NCBI RefSeq assembly: GCF_003730115.1
Contig: NZ_RJVP01000004.1
Coordinates: 1-64,000 of the forward strand
Direction of reading: 5' to 3'
DNA: 64,000 nucleotides
Origin: Pseudomethylobacillus aquaticus
Lineage (GTDB): Bacteria; Pseudomonadota; Gammaproteobacteria; Burkholderiales; Methylophilaceae
The notes under the pieces are model-generated. The model was not told where the DNA came from. It saw only the letters and a list, made by a program, of their open reading frames with translations, and searched no databases. This document shows, piece after piece, positions 53,250-60,906 of this stretch; the first letter of the stretch is position 1; each line of letters opens with the position of its first letter. The position numbers were made by a program, and so were the translations under genes.

Positions 53250-54272
53250 ATGGCTCTGCTCTTCATGGATGGCTTCGACCATTACAGCTTCAACGAGATC
53301 ACGCAAAAATGGACGGCGCGTGACTCCTCGTCGATCTATAGCAACGATATCAAGCCGACCAGTGGCCGGCGAGGCGGCGGCGCGTTGCTGGTCGGCAGTT
53401 CCGGGGGGCTCTATAAGTCCGTTCCCGCGCGGGCGACCTTCATTCTGGGTGTCGCCATTTATCCGGTGACGATGCCGAGTACTGGTGGCGGCCAGCCGCT
53501 CTTTGAGTTGCGCGATGGTTCGACGCAACAGATCTATGTGTTCATCGACACGGCAGCGAAACTGCGCGTCTATCGGGGCGGCGGTGTGCTACTCGCCACC
53601 TCCGATAATCCGCTCCCGGTCGCGACCTGGAGCTATGTCGAGTTCAAGGCGACGATCGACAATTCGGTGGGGGCATATGAACTACGGGTCAACGGGCAGA
53701 CCTGGCTCACCGCAAGCGGCATCGATACGCAGAATTCCGCGAATGCTTTCGCCAATTACGCGTGCCTGGGCATCAGCGGAGCGAACGACGCGAACATCTA
53801 TTACGACGACTTTTACCTGTGCGACACGAGTGGCGCGGCGAACAACGACTTTTTAGGGGATGTGCGGATCGATGTGCTTGTGCCCACCGGGCCAGGGACC
53901 TACCAGGACTGGACGCCCTCGACCGGCACCGACCACGCCGCGCTCATCGACGAGACGGCCCCCAACACGACCGACTACCTCACCGGGGCGACCCCGGGAG
54001 CCAAGGAAACACTGACGCTTGGCGATCTACCAGTGCAGGGATCGGTCGTCGCCGTTCAGGTGTGCAACTACCTCGCAAAAGCCGATTCCGGCTCTGCCAA
54101 GGCGCGCAATCTGATCCGCTCGGGGACGACCGACGCCTACGGCCCGGAATCGGCGCTGTCCACGAGTTACGTCTATAACCTCTCGGTGTATGAGACGGAT
54201 CCGGCCACCGGGAACGCCTGGTCGACCGCTGCCGTGAATGCGCTCGAAGTCGGCGTTGAAGTTGCGCAATAA
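53250..54272 (+). CDS. Tail fibre-like protein with lectin-like domain
   Basis: A 340-residue protein starting MALLFMDGFDHYSFNEITQKW; the DGFDHY start and VATWSYVEFKATIDNSVGAYELRVNGQTWLTA are typical of concanavalin A-like phage proteins. IYYDDFYLCDTSGAANNDFLGDVRID marks the end of that domain near residue 205. The remainder may be a second beta domain. It could bind host surface sugars. Confidence 0.72.
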   Translation: MALLFMDGFDHYSFNEITQKWTARDSSSIYSNDIKPTSGRRGGGALLVGSSGGLYKSVPARATFILGVAIYPVTMPSTGGGQPLFELRDGSTQQIYVFIDTAAKLRVYRGGGVLLATSDNPLPVATWSYVEFKATIDNSVGAYELRVNGQTWLTASGIDTQNSANAFANYACLGISGANDANIYYDDFYLCDTSGAANNDFLGDVRIDVLVPTGPGTYQDWTPSTGTDHAALIDETAPNTTDYLTGATPGAKETLTLGDLPVQGSVVAVQVCNYLAKADSGSAKARNLIRSGTTDAYGPESALSTSYVYNLSVYETDPATGNAWSTAAVNALEVGVEVAQ

Positions 54273-54284
54273 AGCGTCGGTCCA

Positions 54285-55409
54285 ATGACGACGATCTTTA
54301 TCGCCGACAGCTTCAGCGAAGCGGCAGATACGGCGCTGGCGGCCCACACGGCGGAGACCGGCGGGGCTTGGGCAGCCTACGGCTCGCCCTACAGTGGGAC
54401 GGCCTCGGTCATCGCCGCCGAGGGGCGCGTGGCGGGATCGTCGAGTTCGGCCTCGGCGCTCTATACCCAAACCGTTATGCCGCCGTCGGCCGATTATTTG
54501 ATCGAAGCAGTAGTGCGCTTTACGAGTTCCACCGGCAAGCGGGTGGGGATTGCCGCCCGCTATTCGGCCAGCGACACCGAGAACGGCTATCTCGTCTTCT
54601 TCGACGGGAATTACTGGGTGCTGCGCAGGGTGGTGGCGGGCGTATCCACCGATCTGGGCAGTTACTACGGCAGTTCGTCGCTCAACACCGACTATGTGCT
54701 CCGGTTCGAGGTCTATGCGACGAAGTTGACCGTGTCGATCGACGGTGTTCTGCGTTTCGCCGTCACGGACGACACGTTTACCGCGCCTGGTCGTGTCGGC
54801 GTGCTGCTGCGCTCCGGTGGTCGCCTCGACAGCCTGACGGTCATAACGCTCGATGCGCAACCGGCGCGACTGGCGCAGATAGCCTTCGAGGCGGCGATCT
54901 CTCCCGGGCCCCCGGCGCGCCTGACGCAGTCGCTGGCCGAGGTGTTGAGTCAGGCGCTTGTGCCGAGCCGTCTGGCTCAGGTCGCGGTGGAAACACTGGT
55001 GCTGCCGTTCGCCCCGGCGCGGCTCGATCAGGTTGCTACGGAAGTATTGTGGCGTGATCCGCGGCTGGCCGCCGACATGGCGCCGCGCCTGTCTGGCATC
55101 GCCCAACTCGATCTCGGGCTCGCACTGTGCAGCGAGATCAGCGGAGAAATGCACGGCACCGCGCGGCTGGAATTGGGCTTGGAGTTGGGATCGGCGTCGG
55201 CACCTGCGCCCGGACCGGTGACGGCCTGCCTTGCCGCCCATCTCAAAACGGACGCTCGGCTACGCGCCGACGTTGCCATTTTGCTGACCGGTCGCGCCGA
55301 TTTGCGGCTGGGCGAGGAATTGCGCGCGTCGGGGCGGCTCGTTCTGATCGCGCGTGGGCGTCTGGCCGGCGATACGCCAACTTCGTCGGCGTTCTGGCTA
55401 CTCTTCTAA
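54285..55409 (+). CDS. Tail fibre-like protein with short internal repeats
   Basis: A 374-residue protein. Residues 1-195 form a lectin-like beta domain (YLIEAVVRFTSSTGKRVGIAARY, LRFEVYATKLTVSIDGVLRFAV). Then four short units follow the pattern ARL-x-Q-(4)-E (ARLAQIAFEAAIS, ARLTQSLAEVL, SRLAQVAVETL, ARLDQVATEVL), and further Leu/Ala-rich repeats of the LGLELG type. Such repeats are frequent in phage tail fibres. No enzyme motif seen. Confidence 0.68.
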   Translation: MTTIFIADSFSEAADTALAAHTAETGGAWAAYGSPYSGTASVIAAEGRVAGSSSSASALYTQTVMPPSADYLIEAVVRFTSSTGKRVGIAARYSASDTENGYLVFFDGNYWVLRRVVAGVSTDLGSYYGSSSLNTDYVLRFEVYATKLTVSIDGVLRFAVTDDTFTAPGRVGVLLRSGGRLDSLTVITLDAQPARLAQIAFEAAISPGPPARLTQSLAEVLSQALVPSRLAQVAVETLVLPFAPARLDQVATEVLWRDPRLAADMAPRLSGIAQLDLGLALCSEISGEMHGTARLELGLELGSASAPAPGPVTACLAAHLKTDARLRADVAILLTGRADLRLGEELRASGRLVLIARGRLAGDTPTSSAFWLLF

Positions 55410-55421
55410 AGGAATCCTGTG

Positions 55422-56216
55422 ATGAGTCTATCGAATCTGCTCGAGGAAGCCGTGGGCGCCCATCTGCTGCGCAGTGCCGCCTGGGCGAAACCGGTCGCGC
55501 TCTATTTGGCGCTCCTCAAAACCGATCCCGGCGAGAACGGCGTAATGGATGAGGTCAACGGCGGCGGTTATGTGCGATTGGCCGCTGGGCCGGACGATGC
55601 GCTGTGGTCGTCGCCAGTGGGTGGCAACAAGCAGTTCGCCAATGCCGTCGATTTGACGTTTGCCGCGCCGACTGCGGATTGGGGGCGCGTCTCGCATTTC
55701 GCGCTGATGGACGCGGCGGCCGGCGGAGCGATGCTGGCCTACGCGCCGCTGACCGTCCCGCGCGAAATCTACGGTAACGATCCGGCTCCACTCTTTGCCG
55801 CCGGGGACCTGAAACTCACCTTCGCCGGGCACCTGTCGGATTTACTCGCCGAGTGCATCGGCACGCACCTCCTGCGTTCCGGGTCTTGGGAAAAACCTAC
55901 AGCGCTGACTGTCGGGCTGGAAACCGACGCCGGTGCCGAGGTGGCGGGCGGCGGCTATAGCCGGCTTGTGGCCGGGCCGTCGGATGCCGCCTGGACCGGA
56001 CCGACAGAAGGAAACGGACAGCACACCAATGCCACGACGCTGGCCTGGCCCAGCCCGACCGCTGATTGGGGAACGGTTGCCACCGTGGTGCTGTGGGATG
56101 CGGCGGCGGGTGGCAACGCGCTCGTCGCCATTCCGCTGACGACACCCCGCCCGATCGCGGCGGGCGCGCTGGCGCCGAATTTCCAGGCCGGGGGCATCAG
56201 TCTCGCCTTTGACTAA
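55422..56216 (+). CDS. Tail protein with internal domain duplication
   Basis: A 264-residue protein made of two similar halves. The first starts LSNLLEEAVGAHLLRSAAWAKPVALYLALL, the second (near residue 138) LSDLLAECIGTHLLRSGSWEKPTALTVGL; both continue with GGGY and then TADWG. AAAGGA precedes the ATG. It ends the tail gene run and is followed by a terminator. It probably is a fibre or fibre-attachment protein. Confidence 0.72.
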   Translation: MSLSNLLEEAVGAHLLRSAAWAKPVALYLALLKTDPGENGVMDEVNGGGYVRLAAGPDDALWSSPVGGNKQFANAVDLTFAAPTADWGRVSHFALMDAAAGGAMLAYAPLTVPREIYGNDPAPLFAAGDLKLTFAGHLSDLLAECIGTHLLRSGSWEKPTALTVGLETDAGAEVAGGGYSRLVAGPSDAAWTGPTEGNGQHTNATTLAWPSPTADWGTVATVVLWDAAAGGNALVAIPLTTPRPIAAGALAPNFQAGGISLAFD

Positions 56217-56238
56217 ACCTCTCAACCAATTCAACCCG

Positions 56239-56267
56239 AGGCCGTCCCTCCGACGGCCTTTTTTATA
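56239..56267 (+). terminator. Terminator between tail and lysis genes
   Basis: Stem AGGCCGTC / GACGGCCT (56239-56246 with 56252-56259) over a 5-nt loop, followed by six T and ATAT. A strong terminator that splits tail and lysis transcripts. Confidence 0.88.
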
Positions 56268-56281
56268 TCTGGAGATCCGCC

Positions 56282-56584
56282 ATGACCGATCCGGAAAAAC
56301 CTGCCGCCCTGACCGAAAACATGATGCTGTTGCGCAAGGAAGATTTCGAGGAACTGCTCAACCATGCCGCCGAACGCGGCGCCGAGCGCGTCCTCTCGCA
56401 CCTCGGTCTGGAAAATGGCCATGCCGCGCGCGACATCCGCGATCTGCGCGACCTGATCGAAGCGTGGCGCGAGGCGCGCCATACGGCGTGGCAGACCTTC
56501 ATCCGGGTGCTGACGACTGGCCTTCTGGCCGCACTGCTGGTCGGTGCTGCCATCAAGTTGAAACTGATGGGAGGTACGCAATGA
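56282..56584 (+). CDS. Small membrane protein of the lysis cassette (DUF6127-like)
   Basis: A 100-residue protein with an acidic helical N-terminal part and one C-terminal membrane segment (TFIRVLTTGLLAALLVGAAI). It resembles, as I recall, DUF6127 proteins that accompany 3-TM holins. GGAGATCCGCC precedes the ATG. The stop overlaps the holin start. A role in lysis control is inferred. Confidence 0.68.
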   Translation: MTDPEKPAALTENMMLLRKEDFEELLNHAAERGAERVLSHLGLENGHAARDIRDLRDLIEAWREARHTAWQTFIRVLTTGLLAALLVGAAIKLKLMGGTQ

Positions 56585-57057
56585 TCGAGACCTTGCTGGG
56601 TGGTCTCCTCGGAGGGGCCTTCCGTCTCGCGCCCGAAATCCTCAAGTGGCTCGACCGCAAGGGCGAGCGTGGCCACGAACTGGCGATGCAGGACAAAGCG
56701 CTGGAGTTCGAGAAGATTCGCGGTGCGCAACGAATGTCGGAAATCGGCGCGGGAGCCGACGCCGCGTGGAACGTCGGAGCCATCGAAACCCTGCGCGAAG
56801 CCGTTCGCAGTCAGGGCGAGAAAACCGGCGTGCGCTGGGCCGATGCCTTGTCTTGCAGCGTGCGCCCCGTCATCACCTACTGGTTCATGGCGCTGTACTG
56901 CGCTGCCAAGACCGCCGCATTCGCGGCTGCTGTCACTGCTGGCGCGGGCTGGGGAACGGCCATCCTGCACGCTTGGACGGAAGCCGATCAGGCGCTATGG
57001 GCCGGGGTGCTGAACTTCTGGTTCCTCGGGCGCGTGTTTGACCGGGTGCGGCCGTGA
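56581..57057 (+). CDS. Holin, GTA 3-TM type
   Basis: A 158-residue protein with a charged N-terminal half and hydrophobic stretches at VRPVITYWFMALYCAAKTAAFAAAV and the end (ALWAGVLNFWFLGRVF). RPVITYWFMALY is typical of the 3-TM holins of phages and gene transfer agents. It forms membrane holes that let the lysozyme out. It overlaps both neighbours by 4 nt. Confidence 0.78.
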   Translation: MIETLLGGLLGGAFRLAPEILKWLDRKGERGHELAMQDKALEFEKIRGAQRMSEIGAGADAAWNVGAIETLREAVRSQGEKTGVRWADALSCSVRPVITYWFMALYCAAKTAAFAAAVTAGAGWGTAILHAWTEADQALWAGVLNFWFLGRVFDRVRP

Positions 57058-57521
57058 TCGAGGTGCCGAGTGCGGCCATCGAGCTAGCCAAGCGCTTCGA
57101 GGGGTTCGAGCGCAAGGTGAAGCGCGGAATCGAGATCGCCGCCGTCCCCTACATCTGCCCCGCAGGTTTCTGGACGATTGGTTACGGCCACCTCTGTGAT
57201 CCCAAGCACCCGCCGATCACCGAGGCCGAAGCCGAGGTCTATCTGGCCCGCGACCTCCAATCGGCACTCGCCGCCACGCTGCGCTACTGCCCGGTGCTGG
57301 CCACTGAACCCGAGAGCAGGCTCGCGGCCATCGTGGATTTCACGTTCAACCTTGGCGCAGGGCGATTGCAGACATCGACGCTACGACGACGCATCAACCA
57401 GCGGGACTGGGCTGCCGCAGCAACGGAGCTGCGACGGTGGGTCTATGGCGGCGGGAAAGTGTTACCGGGACTCGTTACGCGACGAGAGGCTGAGGCCGCT
57501 TGGCTGCTACGCAACGGGTGA
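57054..57521 (+). CDS. Endolysin (R-type lysozyme, GH24)
   Basis: A 155-residue muramidase. The catalytic glutamate is E16 in KRFEGFE, and CPAGFWTIGYGHL near residues 35-47 gives the matching active-site residues of the P21/P22 lysozyme family. FTFNLGAGRLQTSTLRRRIN and GGKVLPGLVTRREAEAAWLL are also family hallmarks. The start is GTG, overlapping the holin stop. There is no signal peptide, so it needs the holin. No spanin gene is recognised. Confidence 0.9.
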   Translation: MIEVPSAAIELAKRFEGFERKVKRGIEIAAVPYICPAGFWTIGYGHLCDPKHPPITEAEAEVYLARDLQSALAATLRYCPVLATEPESRLAAIVDFTFNLGAGRLQTSTLRRRINQRDWAAAATELRRWVYGGGKVLPGLVTRREAEAAWLLRNG

Positions 57522-57540
57522 TTTCGAACCGCGCAGAAGA

Positions 57541-57571
57541 GCTTGGCTTCGCCGCCGAACAGCGCGTTCAT
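57541..57571 (+). promoter_or_regulatory. Repeated 5' element, copy e
   Basis: GCTTGGCTTC...CAGCGCGTTCAT on the plus strand; TTGGCT (57543-57548) and GTTCAT (57566-57571) are exactly 17 nt apart, 29 nt before the gene at 57,601. It is more than 22 kb from the other four copies and in the opposite direction. Confidence 0.78.
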
Positions 57572-57600
57572 GTCATCCATGCCAACACGGAGTATCAACC

Positions 57601-57891
57601 ATGAGTAACCGATTCAAGCACGCCGTCATTGACGACGTGACCTCGCGCAACATCGACGCCAGCCTGCAAGACAACCTGCTCGATCTGTTCGAGTCGGCCA
57701 TGAAGTCGGTGGCCACGACGCTGGCGCGTGAGGCCAAATTCAACACCGCCGACTTCGCCACAGCCAAGGGGCGCGGCTGCGAGGGGTTCACTCTGCTGGT
57801 GAGCCGCACGCGCGCTGACTCGCGCGACGGCTGGTTCGGTGCGTTTCAACGTGGCGATGAACGCCTCGACGTGATCGGCCATCTCGAATAG
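57601..57891 (+). CDS. Small protein, unknown (element-preceded)
   Basis: A 96-residue protein behind the lysis cassette. HAVIDDVTSRNIDASLQDNLLDLFESAMKSVATTLAREAKF is helical and GCEGFTLLVSRTRADSRDGWFG beta-like. CGGAG precedes the ATG at a usual spacing. It carries the same 5' element as the orphan genes at 33-35 kb. Its stop is 3 nt from the stop of the convergent HrgA-like gene. Confidence 0.7.
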   Translation: MSNRFKHAVIDDVTSRNIDASLQDNLLDLFESAMKSVATTLAREAKFNTADFATAKGRGCEGFTLLVSRTRADSRDGWFGAFQRGDERLDVIGHLE

Positions 57892-57894
57892 GCA

Positions 57895-58836
57895 TCAGTC
57901 TTCTGTCTTTGGTACGTCCCAATCTGCGGGCCGTGCCTCGCCGGTCTGATAGAACTGCTTGACCAGCTTCACGTACTCCAAAAAGTCCTTGTTCTCCGTC
58001 GCCAGCCGGTTGGCGGTATCCCAATCGATTTCCCCGCGCTCCCTGGCGGGAATCAGAACCTGACTCTCAGATGGATTCTCAACATCCAGTTTGATCAGGC
58101 CAATGCCGTGAGCCGCAAACAGCATGCGCAGCTCTTTCAATGTGTCCTGGCCCTCGATCTCGGCAGCCACCAGGTAACCGAAGTTGGACCACGAGGAATT
58201 CGAAACAGACTGGAAGAAGCACTCACGGACATTCGACCGGTTGATCAGCAGCTTCACTTCGAATGACCACAGCTTGGTGCGCTTGTCCGAATACTGATTG
58301 ACGCAATCCTTGACCTCTTGGTGCCAGTCGGCCCCCAGGTCCTCCATGCCGACCAGATCCGGATAGAGCCAGCGGTTGCCGTTGGGCCCACGCTTGTTCG
58401 ACGAGCGCTTCTCATCGATGCGTTTCGAGTACACGCCGAACTCGGCCCAGAGATAGTTGCTCAGCAAAGGGTACAGGCCGTGCTCCCCGAGCTTTGCGTC
58501 GTCCTTGCCAACCGGAGCCGCGACGCCAACGCTCTCCACCGCCGCAACTTCAGCGCTGTCCGATTTCTCGGAGAAGTAGTATTTACGAGGACGGCCTTCC
58601 GTCGTCTTCAGGTTGGGGTGCTTCTTCTGCAGACGTGGGCGCTGCGAGCCGATCTCCGCCACCAACTGCTGTAACAGGTCTGCGTCGGTTTCCAACGCCT
58701 GACTGCTGGCCTTCTTGGCGTTGCACTCGTGCGGGAAGGTCGCGAAGACCCACTCGGCGATCTGCCGCGCGGAGAATTTCTCATCCGGGTGGGCGGTTAG
58801 GTAGTCAACGACTGCTTTGCCAAGGTTAAGCGCCAT
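57895..58836 (-). CDS. HrgA-like protein (COG2958), possible BREX-linked nuclease
   Basis: A 313-residue protein. Residues 1-75 look like a HARE-type winged helix (VVDYLTAHPDEKFSARQIAEWVF), followed by a basic linker with RPRKYYFS. The second half carries YPDLVGMEDLGADWHQEVKD and LWSFEVKLLINRSNVRECFFQSVSNSSWSNFG; PD followed by E-x-K is the pattern of PD-(D/E)XK nucleases. It lies last in the locus, 18 nt after brxL, with AAGGAAG before its ATG. Its role in defence is inferred. Confidence 0.75.
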   Translation of the reverse strand: MALNLGKAVVDYLTAHPDEKFSARQIAEWVFATFPHECNAKKASSQALETDADLLQQLVAEIGSQRPRLQKKHPNLKTTEGRPRKYYFSEKSDSAEVAAVESVGVAAPVGKDDAKLGEHGLYPLLSNYLWAEFGVYSKRIDEKRSSNKRGPNGNRWLYPDLVGMEDLGADWHQEVKDCVNQYSDKRTKLWSFEVKLLINRSNVRECFFQSVSNSSWSNFGYLVAAEIEGQDTLKELRMLFAAHGIGLIKLDVENPSESQVLIPARERGEIDWDTANRLATENKDFLEYVKLVKQFYQTGEARPADWDVPKTED

Positions 58837-58854
58837 GTTCTTCTTCCTTTTGTG

Positions 58855-60903
58855 TCACTCGGCCATGGCCTTCAACAACGCATCTCGGGCGTCGGAGTAG
58901 AACTGGATGTCGATCTTGGTCGCCATGTCGTCGGACAAGTCGACCAACTGGCGCCGACAAGCTACCGGCATCAGCAGCGATGTCGCACCTTTCTCAACCG
59001 CGATCTCGGCAATCGTGACCGCGTTGTGGACAGGTTCGATCGATCCTCCGAGGTTTATCTCGCCAACGATGATCAAGCCGCCCCGCACGCTTCGCTTCAA
59101 GAGCGACGTGCACAAGGCAACCAGAGATGCCACGCCCAGCTTCGCCCCGGACTTTGCTGCATCAAAAGCCCGCAGCTGGACTGTGAACTCGTGCTGTCTT
59201 GGATCTTTGTCGCCGACCAACTGCATGGATCTGGCGTACAGGTTCTGCTCGGCAAAACCAATGCTCTCGCGGAACGCAGGTGGGATGGGCTTGTTGAGCA
59301 CCTTCACACCGGACCCAGGACCTTCGTTGACCTCGATGCGGTAGAGGCCGGAGCCTTCCTCACCGCCGCCCGGGCTGATGGTCCAGACCTGACCTGGCTC
59401 CAGCGGATCGCCGCCGATGCTGTTTTCGCTTTGCAGCTCCGGCGTAGAGACGAACTTTTCGACCCCGTCTGCGCCCATGATGTAGCTGAAGTGGGTATTG
59501 CGAAACTCGGCAGCGCCCACACGCTTTTGCTGCTCTTTTACGCGGCGCCGAACCTCCATCGCGATGCGAACGGCCCACTCCAGATCTTCCTCGGGTACCG
59601 GGACATCTGCGCTCGGGTACAGCAGTTTGAGCAAACCGCTGACAGTCTTGTTGATCGCATTCGTATCGCGGCCAGACAAGGCACCGCCAAAGAATACGCG
59701 GTTTTGCAATTCGCTCACGCGGCTCTGATTGCGAAGCTGGCTCCAGCACTCGGACAGAAAGTCGCTGACCAAGCCGAAGTGGTTGGTCACCAAGTCCTTG
59801 TTGATCTTGGGCACGTCCCAACCCGGTAGGAATGCGTGGATGCGGTCCATGAAGGCGGTGTCGTCCCGCATTTCTGGCGGCATCGGCCCAAAGAGGTGGC
59901 CGATGCGCTGCTGGTGCTCTACATCGACGTCGAAATTGCCTACCATCACGATGCTGCCATCGGCGCGAATGCTCTCTTTGCCTCGACTGAACTCACCGGA
60001 CTCCATGTAGCCCTTCATGATGTTCACGCCATCCTTCTGGTCGAAGGAGATGCCCGACACCTCATCGAAGCAGACCACGTCGTATTGGCAAACCAAGCCC
60101 CTACGACCTCTGGCCGTGTTCTCCACGAACATCTTGGCAACGGTAGCTTTGCCGCCTGATACAAGGTGAGCGTAGGGCGAGACCTGCTGGAACAGATGGC
60201 TCTTACCGGTGCCGCGAGGCCCGAGTTCAACCAGGTTGTAGTTGCGCTCGACGAACGGCACCATGCGCAGCAGCAGCGCATTCTTCTGCCGCTCGTTCAA
60301 ACCAGCGGGTTCAATCCCAATGGACCGGAGCAGCAACGACTTCCACTCCTCGCTCGTGAATTCGGCGCGTGCCTTGGACAGTGTCTCCAGCACGTCGCGT
60401 TTCGATAGCTGAATCTCCCGCAGGGAGGTGATCCCAAACGGACGCCCCTTGGCTTCCTGCGCGATTGCCACATCAAACGTCACGCCCAGCTCGGCATAGA
60501 AGCCCCCCGTCAGCATGCGTTCGTGTTGGTTCACCAGCTCGCTGCTGATCCTCACATCCGTCAGCCGCAGGCTCGGCAAACTTGCAACGTACTCGCCCTT
60601 GTTGTCGACGCGCGCCGTCACGAGGTCAATGATCTTTACCTCGCCAGTCTCCAGAGCCTTGGCCTTGAACAGTTCCTCCTCGCCGGCCCGCACCGTGCGG
60701 GACTTGAGCTGGCGTTGAACAATCTCTAGCCCTTCGTCAATCTCTTCCTGATCCGTACTGGCGCAATACCTCCCGAGCATGAACTCGACCACGTATGTGG
60801 GTACCGGAAATTGCCGACTAAAGGTGCGGACCAAGTCTTTCCGGACCAGATACCCGTCGAGTAGCGAGGCGGCTTTCTTGTCTATCTGATCCAATTCAAT
60901 CAT
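58855..60903 (-). CDS. brxL: BREX protein BrxL (Lon-like AAA+ protein)
   Basis: A 682-residue BrxL. The AAA+ part has Walker A ELGPRGTGKS near residues 226-235 and VVCFDEVSGISF as Walker B. The C-terminal domain resembles Lon proteases (GGLIIVGEINLGGSIEPVHNAV). By eye, neither catalytic residue of Lon is at its usual place: the GPSAG serine is replaced in SGAKLG and the lysine by valine. This fits a non-proteolytic role. It lies 3 nt after pglZ. BrxL acts in phage exclusion in BREX type 1 systems. Confidence 0.92.
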   Translation of the reverse strand: MIELDQIDKKAASLLDGYLVRKDLVRTFSRQFPVPTYVVEFMLGRYCASTDQEEIDEGLEIVQRQLKSRTVRAGEEELFKAKALETGEVKIIDLVTARVDNKGEYVASLPSLRLTDVRISSELVNQHERMLTGGFYAELGVTFDVAIAQEAKGRPFGITSLREIQLSKRDVLETLSKARAEFTSEEWKSLLLRSIGIEPAGLNERQKNALLLRMVPFVERNYNLVELGPRGTGKSHLFQQVSPYAHLVSGGKATVAKMFVENTARGRRGLVCQYDVVCFDEVSGISFDQKDGVNIMKGYMESGEFSRGKESIRADGSIVMVGNFDVDVEHQQRIGHLFGPMPPEMRDDTAFMDRIHAFLPGWDVPKINKDLVTNHFGLVSDFLSECWSQLRNQSRVSELQNRVFFGGALSGRDTNAINKTVSGLLKLLYPSADVPVPEEDLEWAVRIAMEVRRRVKEQQKRVGAAEFRNTHFSYIMGADGVEKFVSTPELQSENSIGGDPLEPGQVWTISPGGGEEGSGLYRIEVNEGPGSGVKVLNKPIPPAFRESIGFAEQNLYARSMQLVGDKDPRQHEFTVQLRAFDAAKSGAKLGVASLVALCTSLLKRSVRGGLIIVGEINLGGSIEPVHNAVTIAEIAVEKGATSLLMPVACRRQLVDLSDDMATKIDIQFYSDARDALLKAMAE

Positions 60904-60906
60904 TCA

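Noticed and set aside
49602-56216. Diversity-generating retroelement target among the fibre genes
   Set aside because: No reverse transcriptase and no template/variable repeat pair were seen in the window.
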